From Symbiodinium natans (lineage: Eukaryota; Sar; Dinophyceae; Suessiales; Symbiodiniaceae), in NCBI GenBank assembly GCA_905221605.1, contig CAJNDS010000738.1, positions 1 to 64,000 on the forward strand: 64,000 nt of DNA, given 5' to 3'. The position numbers and the translations under genes are program-made. Shown piece after piece: positions 36,599 through 47,464 of this stretch (position 1 is the first letter of the stretch; each line of letters starts with the position of its first letter). A model generated the notes under the pieces. It was not told where the DNA came from. It worked only from the letters and a program-made list of their open reading frames with translations, and searched no databases.

Positions 36599-37104
36599 CC
36601 TGCAAGCCAGAGAGCTGGTAGAGGTTCATCTTCGGGAGGCCCTTGGCCGCCATGGCCTCCAAGTTCACCGGCCGAACTGGAGGCTCCAGCGAGATCCTCC
36701 GCAGCTGCTGCCTGGGCTGCCTGGGCTGCCGCTCCGGTCTTCGGCCCGGACGCTCATCGCGAGGCGCAGGGCGCCCCCGGCTCGGGAAGTCCCTGCCCTG
36801 CGCGCGTCCGCGCCCTTGGGGCTCCAAGGGCTCGAAGACTGGCGGCCGCCAGGGCTCCCTTGGGCGGAGCCGCGGCGCCGCCGCTACGGACGCGCCGTCG
36901 GAAGGCCCGCCCTCCCTGAAGCGCGAGCGGGGACGGCGCCGCCGCGGGCGCTCGCGACGGCGGGGCGCAGGTCGTTCGTCCTCGTCAGGCCCGTCACCTC
37001 CGTCGTCGCCCGACTCATACCACTCAGGGTCCAGTTCTTCAGGCGGCTTGTATTCCGCTTGGCGCTTGCCGATATTCGGATCGCCCCAATTGATGGTGTA
37101 CTTG
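36599..37104 (-). CDS. Exon of an Arg/Gly- and acid-rich protein, unidentified
   Basis: On the minus strand a pyrimidine-rich tract plus CCGGAG acceptor (37105-37110) opens a frame of about 168 codons up to a CAGG/GC donor at 36598-36597 (stop TAA at 36582 if unspliced). It begins ENKYTINWGDPNIGKRQAEY, passes through an acidic patch (ESGDDGGDGPDEDE) and RG/RPRR-rich disorder, and ends NLEAMAAKGLPKMNLYQL. Third positions are GC-rich, unlike the flanks. It is much longer than other exons here. Frames on the + strand are also open, so strand choice rests on splice signals and composition. Confidence 0.5.
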
Positions 37105-37382
37105 TTCTCGTCACCTCCGGGGAAGGGAAGTCAATGAATCCTGAACTCACACGTCAACGCCCAGACCTCCAAGCACCCGCCAGGCCTTGCCACTCTCCGC
37201 GGCCAGGGCCCTCGGTCTCCGGGCCACCCTGACAAGGGGGCTTGGGGTTTTGGGGTGAGTGCGGTGTTGGGGAGGGTGAACTTCAGGAAGCCCCTCCAAT
37301 CTCCTCTTAAAGTCACTTCTGCCCCGCCCCCTCCCTCCGCTTCTCCCTCCTTCTCCCCCTTCCCTTCTCCCTCTCCCTCTCC

Positions 37383-37427
<45 letters not shown>

Positions 37428-37850
37428 ACACCTCAACACCTTTCTAGAAGGGGTCCTCGAATCGCGAAGGGCGGAGCGGCCGCCGAAAGAAGTCGGTGTC
37501 CTTCTGCCTTGGCCGGTAGGCCTCTCGGCCTCGGCTTGCCATGCTGCCAGAAGGTTTTGGTGGGGGTTAGGGGGGGGATGGAGGGGGGGGGGGGTAGGGT
37601 TTGGGTTTGGGGTTTGGAGTTGAGGGTTTTGGGTTCAGGGTTTTTGGGTACAAGCTTGGGGGTGCTCATGAGCCTATACTTCATAAAGGTTTGGGCAAGT
37701 TTGGCATGATGAAGCCCCAAGGAAATCGCAGCCCTAACAATGTCCCGCCAAACTCGCCCGTAAGATCTCAAGAGCTCATATAGGCCAATAAGAGTCTGCA
37801 AACGCCACTCCCCAAAACCACTGACCCACTATAAGCCTCCGATAAACAAC
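37105..37850. repeat. Pyrimidine-rich tract and (TC)n
   Basis: A CCTTCTCC-type run leads into (TC)19 at 37386-37423. The G-run at 37585-37597 and TTTGGGG-like pieces follow. Frames here are low-complexity artefacts. Confidence 0.7.
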
Positions 37851-38650
37851 CTAAACCCTAAACCCCAAACCCCAAACCCCAAACCCCAAACCCCTAGCCC
37901 TAAACCCCTAAACCCCAAAACCCCAAAACCCTAAAACCCTAAACCCTAAACCCCAAACCCCAAACCCTAAACCCTTGGTTGGCCCCTCTTTGCGCCAGGT
38001 CTCCTAGGAGTCCCTGTCGTGGCTCGGCGCTTCTTCCGCTGCAGAAGGCCGCGAGGGCATTCCCTGCAGAACAGATGCAGACGCCCAGCGCCTGGGCCGG
38101 AAGCTTCGGGCAGGTTTAGTGTTTACCCCGAACCCTGAACCCTGAACCCTAAACCCTATACCCTAAACCCTAAACCCTGAACCGAGTTTAGGGTTTCGGG
38201 GTTCGGGGTTTAGGGTTTAGTTCTGGGGTTTAGGGCTAGGGTTTAGGGTTGAGACCTTCGTCTTTGCTCGGCGTTTGACACTTTAGGGTTCAGGCCTTAT
38301 GCGAGGTTCATGCTTGCCGAGAGGTACCTGAACTACTGTTTGCTTAAACACCCCCCAAAAAAATAACTGTACCTATACTGCCCTCATAAGGAGAGGGTTT
38401 AGGAATTCGGGTTAGGGTTTAGGGAAGGGCCATTCGCCCCAAGCCTTACAGCGGTAAACCCTTCAACCCTGCCAGCTCTTTAACCCTGAAACCCCTGAAC
38501 CCTTCAGCCCTCAAACCCTTAGCCTCCTTAGGCCCTAGACCTAAGCTCCCTAACCTCCCAAAACTCCCTAACTTCCCTAAACTCCCTAGGCTCCCTAGAC
38601 TCCCTATACTCCCTAAACCCCTCCCTAAACCCTAAACCCCCAAACCCGAA
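37850..38650. repeat. Mixed CCCTAAA, CCCCAAA and CCTCCCTAAA repeat with an exon-like island
   Basis: CCCTAAA/CCCCAAA units at 37850-37972 and CCCTGAA units at 38125-38185. Between them is a GC-rich island (37980-38115) with open frames and a CTGTTCTGCAG acceptor on the minus strand, possibly an exon but not identifiable. CTCCCTAAA-type units cover 38550-38690. Confidence 0.55.
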
Positions 38651-38816
38651 CCCTAAACCCTCAACCTAATTCCCTAAAGTCCCGAAACCCTTAAGCCCTC
38701 ATAAACCAGCTTCTTGGCGCCGCTGCAGCAAAGAGCGGTCGGGGCCGGAAGCGTCGTAGCAGCGCCTGACTCGTTGACACCCTCGCGTTTGGCTTTCCAC
38801 TTTCGGGTGGGTTCGG

Positions 38817-39232
38817 GATTTAGGGTTTAGGGGTTTAGGGGTTTAGGGGTTTAGGGGTTTAGGGGTTTAGGGGTTTAGGGGTTTAGGGGTTTAGGGGTTT
38901 AAGGGTTTAGGGGTTTAGGGGTTTAGGGGTTTAGGGGTTTAGGGGTTTAGGGGTTTAGGGGTTTAGGGGTTTAGGGGTTTAGGGGTTTAGGGGTCTAGGG
39001 GTTTAGGGGTTTAGGGGTTTAGGGGTTTAGGGGTTTAGGGGTTTAGGGGTTTAGGGGTTTAGGGGTTTAGGGGTTTAGGGGTTTAGGGGTTTAGGGGTTT
39101 AGGGGTTTAGGGGTTTAGGGGTTTAGGGGTTTAGCGGTTTAGGGGTTTAGGGGTTTAGGGGTTTAGGGGTTTAGGGGTTTAGGGGTTTAGGGGTTTAGGG
39201 GTTTAGGGGTTTAGGGGTTTAGGGGTTTAGGG
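38817..39232. repeat. (TTTAGGGG)n array, about 50 units
   Basis: The longest homogeneous octamer array in the window, with only a few single-base variants (TTTAAGGG, TCTAGGGG, TTTAGCGG). Confidence 0.97.
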
Positions 39233-40000
39233 TAGGGTTAGGTTTAGGTTTTCGCGGATAAGGCTTCCAGGGCGTAATTACAGGAGATTTAGGGGCTGTA
39301 GAGGGTAAATCGGGTGCCACATCGCGTCCCCCCGCATGCACTCCCCCGTCATACACGTACCTACTATGCCCAAAGACGCCCTAAATCCAATGTCCCATAA
39401 ACCCCATCCCCTATTTCCGTATTACCCTATTACCCTATGGCCCTATTTCCCAATCACCCTATGACCCTGTTACCTTATTACCTATTACCCTACTACCCCA
39501 CTAAAACACTAAGCCCTAAACCCTCTAACCCTAAGCCCTCTTGCCCTCCCTAAACTCTGGTGAGTTCACAGGCGCCTTGCTCCCCAGTGCTGCCACCTGC
39601 CTACAGCTCGCGTCCATGGCCGACTGCTCTTGGACGACAGGGGCTGTTTTGGTCTTTAAAGTCTAGGACTTAGGGTGCAGGGTTTCGGGATTTAGGGTTA
39701 TTGGGATTCAGGGGCTATAGGGTTGTATGGGGCTATATAGGGTTCCAGGGTTATAGGGTTATCGGGTTCTCGGGTTGGTCTTGCATAGGTGTTGGGGTTT
39801 AAAATTCTTAGGGCTTGGGATTCAGCGGTCGGGGCTTGGGTGATTGAGGGCTTCAGCTTGGATGTCGAAGAGGAATCAACCCTAAACCCTGACACACTAT
39901 CTTTCGTTCTCGGTACTTTCGGGTCTTGTGGCGCCGTGGGTGCAAAATTGTGCTCCAGCCAACGCTGCAGTCCGCCCAGGTGTGGGTGGAAGAGCCCGAA
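39233..40000. other. Sparse repeat with exon-like islands
   Basis: Contains ACCCTATT-type units (39420-39510) and GC-richer islands at about 39560-39640 and 39900-39990. On the minus strand these read plausibly (VVQEQSAMDASCRQVAALGS; GLFHPHLGGLQRWLEHNFAP) but I could not place splice sites with confidence. Confidence 0.35.
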
Positions 40001-40029
40001 ACCCATAAAGGTTGGGGTTTAGGGTCCAG

Positions 40030-40299
40030 GGTTAGGGTTTGGGATTTGGGGTTTGGGGTTTGGGGATTGGGGTTTGGGGTTTGGAGTTTGGAGTTTGGAG
40101 TTTGTTTGGGGTTTGGGGTTTAGGGTTTGGGGTTTGGGGTTTGGGGTTTGGGGTTTTGGGGTTTGGGGTTTGGGGTTTGGGGTTTGGGGTTTGGGGTTTG
40201 GGGTTTGGGGTTTGGGGTTTGGGGTTTGGGGTTTGGGGTTTGGGGTTTGGGGTTTGGGGTTTGGGGTTTGGGGTTTGGGGTTTGGGGTTTGGGGCTTAG
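40030..40299. repeat. (TTTGGGG)n array
   Basis: About 35 heptamers TTTGGGG with a few TTTAGGG and TTTTGGGG. The long WGLGFGV-type frames across it are repeat translations, not genes. Confidence 0.95.
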
Positions 40300-40556
40300 G
40301 GTACGTAAGCACGGTCCTAGGAATGGAAACAGCGTGACCCTCAGGAAGCACAGCCCTCATTTCAGAGTCGCCTAACTATGCCGCAAGAACCATCTCCGCC
40401 ACGTCGAACAGGGTTCAGGGTTTAGGGTTTATAGTTTAGGGTTGAGGGTCCAGGGTTTAGGGTTTAGGGTGTAGGGTTCAGGGTTTTTTCGTTTAGGGAA
40501 ACTGCAGCTCTTCGGGCTCACACGGCGCCGAGGGCACCACCCCGCGCCCCCCTCGC

Positions 40557-40628
40557 CTCCAAGACCTGGCAAACAACGGCTGGCGGGTGGCGGAACGAGC
40601 GGAGCTCCGCCAGCTGCTTCGCGCTGAC
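40557..40628 (-). CDS. Exon resembling dynein heavy chain (stalk-adjacent region)
   Basis: Acceptor CTTTCCGGCAG, exactly 24 codons, then a GAG/GC donor on the minus strand. The peptide contains AKQLAELRSFRHPPAVVCQV, matching the dynein heavy chain pattern of Leu-rich helix, RSF, PP, AVV and VLEA near the microtubule-binding stalk. Only one exon is recognised, so the assignment rests on a short motif. Flanks are TTTAGGG-type repeat, as for RlmN. Confidence 0.5.
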
Positions 40629-40724
40629 CTGCCGGAAAGTGCAGGGCTTAGGGTTTGGGGTTTAGGGCTGAGGGTTTAGGGTTTAGGGTTTAGGATTTAG
40701 GGTTTAGGATTTATGGTTTAGGGT

Positions 40725-40809
40725 TTGGGTTTTGGGTTTGGGGTTTTGGGTTTTGGGTTTTGGGTTTTGGGTTTTGGGTTTTGGGTTTTGGGTTTTGGGT
40801 TTTGGGTTT
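40725..40809. repeat. (TTTTGGG)n array
   Basis: About twelve TTTTGGG units. The 120 bp to its right (40830-40950) has an open minus-strand frame that might be an exon (PELLFAPDEASELLLHPNLL) but is unplaced. Confidence 0.9.
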
Positions 40810-40959
40810 GCTGTAATAATTAAGGCACAGATGCTGAGAAGGTTGGGATGCAGAAGAAGCTCGGAAGCCTCGTCAGGTGCGAAGAGCAGCTCTGGCCCGA
40901 TTGTGGAGGGCCATCGAACACATTTCTCCCACCCCACGCCGTCCAAGACACCCTGGGCC

Positions 40960-41464
40960 TAAACTCAAGCCAATTGCCTGCTTCCAACACTTCCGTCACC
41001 GATAATCACGAGGCCGTTCCCGAGGGCGTCGAAAGTGCCAGGGGGGCTGTTGGTCGGCTTGCGCCATAGAGGTCGAGGGGCCTAAGCGCCACTCCCCCAC
41101 TCGGGTGGCCTAGGCCTTGGGTTTTGGAGTTTAGCTTTAGGGCTTAGGTCTGAGAGGGGAATCAGACTCGGAACCCCTAAGGATGCGCCCCGAGCACTTG
41201 GATAAGAGGTTCCCTCAATATCCAAGCAATTGCAGGGCGTGCTAAACAGACTTTGGGCATGGAAAAAAGGGCGTTCAAAAGGAGGCCTAGGGGGTTTAGG
41301 GCTGTCTAGCCCCCAATCATTTTGTAGGTATATAGCATCGACCTCAATCCAGGCACCTGACTAAATTGTGTTAGGGGGCATTTAGTATTAGGGAGTAGGG
41401 GGGGGGGGGGGGGTTTAGTTTAGGCCGTGAGGGTTACAGGCTTTAGGGCTTAGGAGTAAGACAC
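40960..41464. other. Unique DNA with a G-run
   Basis: About 500 bp with little repeat apart from G16 at 41399-41414. No gene recognised. Confidence 0.4.
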
Positions 41465-41549
41465 CCGGAGCAGCGGAGGCCGCCTCCTGAGCTAATCGCT
41501 GGACCAAGCGCATGCTCCCTGACTGCCGTCGCGGGGAGGAGCCTCCTGG
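41465..41549 (-). CDS. Exon-like island, unidentified
   Basis: Minus strand: ATCACCAG acceptor, 28 codons including RRQSGSMRLVQRLAQEAASA, then a CCGG/GT donor. Gene unknown. Confidence 0.4.
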
Positions 41550-41571
41550 CTGGTGATTGGGAGTTGTGCAG

Positions 41572-42110
41572 GTTTAGGGCTTAGAGGTTTAGGGGTTTTG
41601 GGGTTTAGGGGTTTAGGGGTTTTGGGGTTTAGGGGTTTAGGGGTTTAGGGGTTTAGGGGTTTAGGGGTTTAGGGGTTTAGGGTTTTAGGGTTTTGGGGTT
41701 TTGGGGTTTAGGGCCTAGGGTTTGATGAGGTTTTATAAGTAGGGGCTTGGGTCTTGTGGCACTTCGGGAATTTCCGAAATCCAAAATCCTCAACTGAGGA
41801 GGACTGACAGATTTTCAGGCTATCGAGTTTGTGGGATGTCGGGTTCAAAGCTGAGGGTTCCTGATTTAGGTTTTTTTGGGCTTCGAGCTTCGGGACTAGG
41901 GTTTGGGTCACGGGTGCGGCTGGATGAGTTGGGGAATCGGCCTTCTTCCAGGGCTGAGGCATGCCAAGATTCAGGGTGTCAAGCTGCAAAAACTAAGTTT
42001 CATTCAAGCTGTGGCCCTAAACCCTAAACCCTAAACCCTAAACCCTAAACCCTAAACCCTAAACCCTAAACCCTAAACCCTAAACCCTAAACCCTAAACC
42101 CTAAACCCCT
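41572..42110. repeat. TTTAGGGG block, unique spacer, (CCCTAAA)14
   Basis: TTTAGGGG/TTTTGGGG at 41572-41715, a 290-bp unique spacer, then a pure CCCTAAA run at 42016-42108. G-rich and C-rich blocks again face each other across a spacer. Confidence 0.85.
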
Positions 42111-42237
42111 CCCTCAAGCCTACGACCTCAGAGGACTTGAGGGTTTCGGGTAAATCGATCCTGAACCAAAGCCTCAAACCCCAAACCCTACAGCACTAAA
42201 TCCTCAACCTCAAACCCTAGGCCCGAAACTTTAGTAG

Positions 42238-42580
42238 CCCTAAACCCTAAACCCTAAACCCTAAACCCTAAACCCTAAACCCTAAACCCTAAGCCCTACC
42301 CGCCACCCCCCTCCCACCCCCGCCCCCCTCTCGCCTGGCGGGCGCACGCCTCGAAGGGCAGCTTCTGAAGCCTTTGCGGCATCATATAGCGGTGTAGGGT
42401 TTAGGGATTAGGGTTGAGGGTTTGGGTTAGGGTCTAGGGTTCAGGGTTTAGGGCTTAGGGCTTAGGGCTTAGGGTTTAGGGCTTGAGGGCTTGAGGGCTT
42501 GAGGGCTTGAGGGCTTGAGGGCTTGAGGGCTTGAGGGCTTGAGGGTTTGAGGGTTTGAGGGCTTGAGGGTTTGAGGGTTT
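42238..42580. repeat. CCCTAAA run, exon-like island, GGGCTTGAG array
   Basis: CCCTAAA at 42238-42296. On the minus strand 42335-42365 reads LQKLPFEACARQ before a CAG/GC donor (possible exon). GGGCTTGAG-type nonamers at 42478-42578 are the same unit as at 33299-33450. Confidence 0.6.
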
Positions 42581-43990
42581 CGGGACCTATGAAATTCAAG
42601 GGTACTTTAGGTAGCGTGTGTGATACTGTTTTGAGGGTTCGAGGGTTCGAGGGTTTGAGGTTTTAAGGGTTCCAGGGTTTAGGGTTTAGGGATTCGGGGC
42701 CTGTGGAATTCGAATGGGTTGTTTAGGCAGCGAGTATGATACTCCTACGGGCCCTAGGGGCCTGCTGCTTAGGGTTTAGGATCCAGGGGCCTATGGAGAT
42801 ATCTGTGATTTGGTTTGTTGATGGGTACGACAATCTAGAGACTACAAGCGGATACCATTGGTAATTATTGCAGCTCCTGCCTTATCTGCATCGCTTTGTC
42901 AAATTACGTGGGGCAGTCCGTTGGAGATGTTGAAGCCGTTGACGCCCTTGACGCTGTTGACGCCGTTGACGCCATCGCGCCTTCACGACTTCACATCTTC
43001 GCGCAAGCAATGTCTTCGTGTCTTCGCGCGGAAAGTCACGTCTTCGCGTCTTCGCCTCAAAAACTATGCACCCCTGCGGATATCCATGGGAGTCTTAGCC
43101 ATGTACAAACACTACGCAACGCAAGCGGAAGATGAGCAGGTATCTTGCAAAGCTCGAACTGTACCGCATCCACAAGAGGAAATAGACAACTAACTTTCTC
43201 ACCATGGTTCACGGCAGGTAGTGCCGTTGCGCGATTGCAGGTTGGTGCTGTCGTTGTTTCTGCTGACGACGAAGATGATGCTGTTGATGCTGTTGCTGCT
43301 GTTGCCCTGACACCTTTACTGCCCAGCGCCATTAGTTGAGCAGAGTATCGACGCTTTTGGATATGCACATGTTCCCGTCCTTGACTTGCACGCCAGAACC
43401 ACTACTCCGATCGACCGGCCTCATCGGTTGGGCAGGGGTTAAGCGTGGACTGGCTGGAGCATGATGGACCATCAGGTGTAGAATCCTGTGTTGGCAACAA
43501 TACGGCCAGGGGCGATTTGCTGAGCAGCTTGCTAGCGCAGCAGCGCCGGCTCCAGAACGCTGTCTTCTGAATCATTCCCGGCTTCCCTTTGAAGCTGTCT
43601 TCCCATTCTCGGGAAGAGCCCTCGCAAACAATGTGCCCGCACGTATATGTCTGTCGAGAAATTTACCAGCAAGATCTGAGATTTCAACTTGCCATAGTGT
43701 GCCGCCTCTTGGGCCATTCTCATGCAGCTTTGTGGCGTCTGTCGCCAAGGGCCAGGCAGTCAGTCTGGAATGCTGTTAGAGAACCTTTGAGAGCGCGCTG
43801 AATGCCCAAACTGTCTGGAAGTCCAGCATCCCACTTGCTGTCCATACCCACACGAATGCTGGAAGAAAAGAAACTGCAACATTGCATTGGGGGTGACCCT
43901 TTCTGCTCTGCATAGGAACCCTGCAGTGTAGGGCATAGGATTTGGCATCAAATTCTGACTCTATTAACTCTACTAGTGGGAGGAGGAGGA
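42581..43990. other. 1.4-kb island without telomere-like repeat
   Basis: Begins with an imperfect 50-bp direct repeat (about 42577-42630 and 42692-42745, both ending near GATACT). Then a GTTGACGCC-type minisatellite (about 42936-42975) and a TCTTCGCG-rich patch (42988-43060). Frames of 60-110 codons exist on both strands but none is convincing. Could be an inserted element of unknown type. Confidence 0.45.
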
Positions 43991-44381
43991 ACGGTCCTAC
44001 TCGAAACCCTGAAACCTACAGCAAGTATCAGGCAGTTCTCCAAACTAACTCCGTAAGAGCAGCAAAAAAAATGTGATCTTAGCCGGGCTGACTCTTATAA
44101 ACCCTTATGAAACCCCGGAAAAAAAAAAAAAAAAAAAAAAAAGCCCTGAACCACCAAAACACCCCCCAACCCTAAACCGGAGCTGAGGCTAAAGCCGTGC
44201 TCGAGGTCGCCTCCAACCTCGCGCCCCGCCGAATTTAACTGGCTCTTGCCCGATATAAGATAACCCTTTCAGGACCTTCCCCCAAAATAATCTGTAGGGT
44301 TTAGGGTTTAGGGTTTAGGGTTTAGGGTTTAGGCTTTAGGGTTTGCCCTATATAAGATAGCCCTTTCAGGAGGGAGGGAGG

Positions 44382-44417
<36 letters not shown>

Positions 44418-44640
44418 AAGAGAGAGAGAGAGGGGGAGATATTTACATATATATATATATATATATATTTGTATACATATTCTTTAATTTTTATTGTATG
44501 TGTTTCTTTATTTATACATATATATATATATATATATATATGTATTTTTCATTCATTTATTTTTGTATTTATTTATTTATACACATATGGACACTTACAC
44601 AAGGCACCTAATTCCCGCACTCCCCCCCAAGAACCAGTAA
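43991..44640. repeat. Simple-sequence region: oligo(A), (GA)n, (TA)n
   Basis: A24 at 44119-44142, GGGA/(GA)n at 44371-44431, (TA)n at 44445-44469 and 44516-44541, then T/A-rich DNA to 44590. No genes. Confidence 0.85.
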
Positions 44641-45450
44641 CTTCGAAGCTTGCGGGCTTTGAGTGGTTTAGGGCTTATAGGGCAGTTCACACCCGCACAA
44701 CTACCATGCACCTCAGGGCCCGGCTCAGCAAACCCACAAGAGAGTTTGCAAAGTTCGTGCATTTTGGTTCGGGGGCTTTCGGGTTCAAAGGCTCGGCACT
44801 GGCTCTTGGTTCAATTGTGGGGCCTTTCTTTGTGCGGGGTTGAAACCCTAAACCACCAACTTAGAGAACGTAAGCAAGAAACTTGGGGACCGTAGGGTTC
44901 AGAGTTTAGGGCTTCAGGTAGAGGAACCCCCTTTTGCATGTTCAACGGTCCTTGCGAAGGGTTCTTCAGGGCGTTCCGTAGGTTTACCCCACCCCAACCC
45001 GACCCGAAACGCATAAACCCTAAAGCCCTGAGAAAATTCTTCCACCACACTCGCCACCCAGAAAAACACTCAAACCCATACCTGTACGCGAAATCCCATT
45101 CCTTTAAACTCCATGTCATGGGCCCACAAAAACCTCGAAGCCTCGAGGCCTGAAGCCCTACGTCCAGAAACCTCTAAGTCCGAAGCCCTACGACAGAATC
45201 CCAGACCTTCCCCCAAAATAATCTGCAGAAGCTCCAGCAAAACCACCCCTACAGTAGTAGAAGCCAAAAAGTTGGAAACTCAAGAGCCCTTAATCCCAAA
45301 GAGGAGAGCACAGGGAATCCCAGCACTAGTTGTCCTTAAAAGGGTTCCCAATTTGTTGGGGCTTACTGTAAACCAAAACCCTAGACCCCCCAAACCCCTA
45401 GACCTTAAATATACTCGGAACTCCAAGCCGTAAGCTGTAAACCATCAAAC
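44641..45450. other. Sparse repeat, no gene recognised
   Basis: Holds a second copy of CCTTCCCCCAAAATAATCTG (45209-45228; first copy about 44274-44293). ORFs of 70-100 codons overlap on both strands and look random. Confidence 0.4.
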
Positions 45451-45830
45451 CCTGGGGTTTAGGGGTTCAGGGTTCAGGGTTCAGGGTTCAGGGTTCCGGG
45501 TTCAGGGTTCAGGGTTCAGGGTTCAGGGTCCAGGGTTCAGGGTTCAGGGTTCAGGGTTTAGGGTTTAGGGTTTAGGGTTTAGGGTGTAGGGCTTCACCAA
45601 CCCCATAAAACCCTAGGTACCAGGAAGGGATTCCTGGGCTCCCCCGCAGGGAGGGCGCAAGCTTCAGGCTCGAGGAGCTGGTGGAGGAGCTGGTCAGGGT
45701 GCCTGGTGTTTTTTTTGGCTCCAAGGGGTTTAGGGTTTAGGGTTTAGGGTTTAGGGTTCAGGGTTCAGCGTTCAGGGTTCAGGGTTCAGGGTTCAGGGTT
45801 TAGGGTTTAGGGTTTAGGGTTTGGGCCTCA
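45451..45830. repeat. TTCAGGG and TTTAGGG arrays
   Basis: TTCAGGG dominates 45451-45560 and 45755-45800, with TTTAGGG on either side. Confidence 0.9.
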
Positions 45831-46553
45831 AAACCCTCTTAGGGTTTAGGCCCCAGAGGGTTGAGGGTTTTAGGGCTTGGGGGTTTAGGCCTCAAAGGGT
45901 TCCGGGTTTAGGGTTTAGGGGTTAAGCCCCAGGATGATTGTTGTGCTTCCCTAAACCCTAAACCCTAAACCCTAAACCCTAAACCCTGGACCCAGGGTTG
46001 AGGGCTGAGGGCTTTCCCTTGCTCGCAAGCGGTTGGCGCTGCCACTGAAGCTCTTTTCAGGGCCCCTGTTAGGCTTTTGGGTTTTGGGGTTCAGGGTTTG
46101 GGGTTTAGGGTTTAGGGTTTGGGGTTTAGGGTTTAGGGACGATAGCCTTGGCCCTTCTTTTTTCGGTGGTCCTTCACATCCCCCCTGTGGAAAACCCTTT
46201 TGCCTAAGCCCTAGGCACTTTTAACCCAAACCCTAACCCTAAACTCAAAACCCTTTCACCCTAAACCCTAGACCCTTTCACCCCAAAGCCTAAACTCTAA
46301 ACCCTAAAACCCTAAAACCCTAAAACCCTAAAACCCTAAAACCCTAAAACCCTAAAACCCTAAAACCCTAAAACCCTAAAACCCTAAAGCCCTGAAGCCC
46401 TAAAACCCTAAAACCCTGAAACCCTAAAACCCGAAAACCCGAAAACCCTAAAACCCTAAAACCCTAAAACCCTAAAACCCTAAAACCCTAAAACCCGAAA
46501 ACCCTAAAACCCTAGAACCCTAAACCCCCAATTAAGAGGCTATGCAACGGAAC
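45831..46553. repeat. Mixed repeat ending in a (CCCTAAAA)n array
   Basis: Short TTTAGGG pieces and CCCTAAA at 45953-45988, then about 27 CCCTAAAA octamers with CCCGAAAA and CCCTGAAA variants at 46297-46526. Confidence 0.9.
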
Positions 46554-46634
46554 CTGAGTCGACGATGCCTGCGTCTGTGGATGGAGGTTTCTTCGACTCT
46601 GGTGAAGGTGAAGGCCTTGGTCTCGCGTGGTGAC
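46554..46634 (-). CDS. Exon-like island, unidentified
   Basis: Minus strand: CCCCCTAG acceptor, 26 codons including SPRETKAFTFTRVEETSIHR, then a CTCAG/GT donor, 81 nt in all. Flanked by telomere-like repeat. The + strand is also open. Confidence 0.45.
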
Positions 46635-46735
46635 CTAGGGGGAACCCTGAACCCTGAACCCTGAACCCTGAACCCTGAACCCTTTAGGGTTTACGGTTTA
46701 GGGTTTAGGGTTTAGGTTTAGGGTTTAGGGTATGT

Positions 46736-47000
46736 GGTATGTCTAAAACGCACAATTCGCACAGACAAGCTTAAAAACACATGGCTCTAGTAGGAACGTA
46801 GAATTCTTAAACAAAGACGACTTGGGTACAACTAACATGTGCACCACGAAAGTTGATTAAAATACCAGCAGTTTCCATTACATAATAATGCAATACTGCT
46901 GAAGTACTGATTAAATACCACTTGTAAAGTATATGCTATGTCTAAACGCACAATTCGGAGACAAGCCCAAAAGTACATGGTTCTCCTAGAAACGCATGCT
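46736..47000. repeat. Imperfect 70-bp direct repeat
   Basis: TATGTCTAAA-CGCACAATTCG... at 46736-46805 recurs at 46931-47000, including ACATGGNTCT. The spacer is AT-rich. Could be remnants of terminal repeats of an old element; no coding sequence between. Confidence 0.5.
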
Positions 47001-47280
47001 TTGCCTCGTGAAGATCATAGACTCGGAGATTCACAAACCTGAAGAATCCCAAAACCTCGGGAAATTCCCTGGTGAAGATTGGACTTTTGGGTTTCCAGGT
47101 GTTGCGACACAAACAATGCAATTTTGCTGTGCAATTCGCAAATAGTGCTTTTCCAAACTCAAACCCTAACACCTCAACCCAAAACCCCAACCCCGCCTGC
47201 CCCAAGTGCACGACGATCGCCTTACGCCGATGCGCCGCTCCTCGACCCTAAACCCTGTAACCCTAAACTCTAAGCCCCGT

Positions 47281-47352
47281 ACTAAACCCCTAAACCCTAA
47301 AGCCCTAAACCCTAAACCCTAAACCCTAAACCCTAAACCCTAAACCCTAAAC
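47281..47352. repeat. CCCTAAA array
   Basis: About nine units running into the GT donor (G/GTTTAG on the minus strand) of the exon-like island at 47353-47435. Confidence 0.85.
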
Positions 47353-47435
47353 CCCAAGCAATTCTTGATGGACTGGGCTTCCAGCAGTGACCACGGAAGC
47401 GGGTGAAAAGCTTCGGCTTCCCCACCTTATCGGTG
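47353..47435 (-). CDS. Exon-like island, unidentified
   Basis: Minus strand: AAAGCCCAG acceptor, then TDKVGKPKLFTRFRGHCWKP and onwards to a GG/GTTTAGGG donor that is itself telomere-like repeat. Confidence 0.5.
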
Positions 47436-47464
47436 CTGGGCTTTGGGCTGCTTTATGCTGTGAA

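Noticed and set aside
36143-36919. 258-codon + strand frame
   Set aside because: Overlaps the better-supported minus-strand exon; composition is Arg/Ala/Pro shadow and it crosses a G-run.
40030-40375. Long frames of WGLGFGV type on both strands
   Set aside because: Pure translations of the TTTGGGG array; frames stay open only because the unit length is 7 and contains no stop in that register.
43145-43339. Asp/Ala/Val-rich frame with GTTGATGCT repeats
   Set aside because: Short minisatellite translation without start context or splice support.
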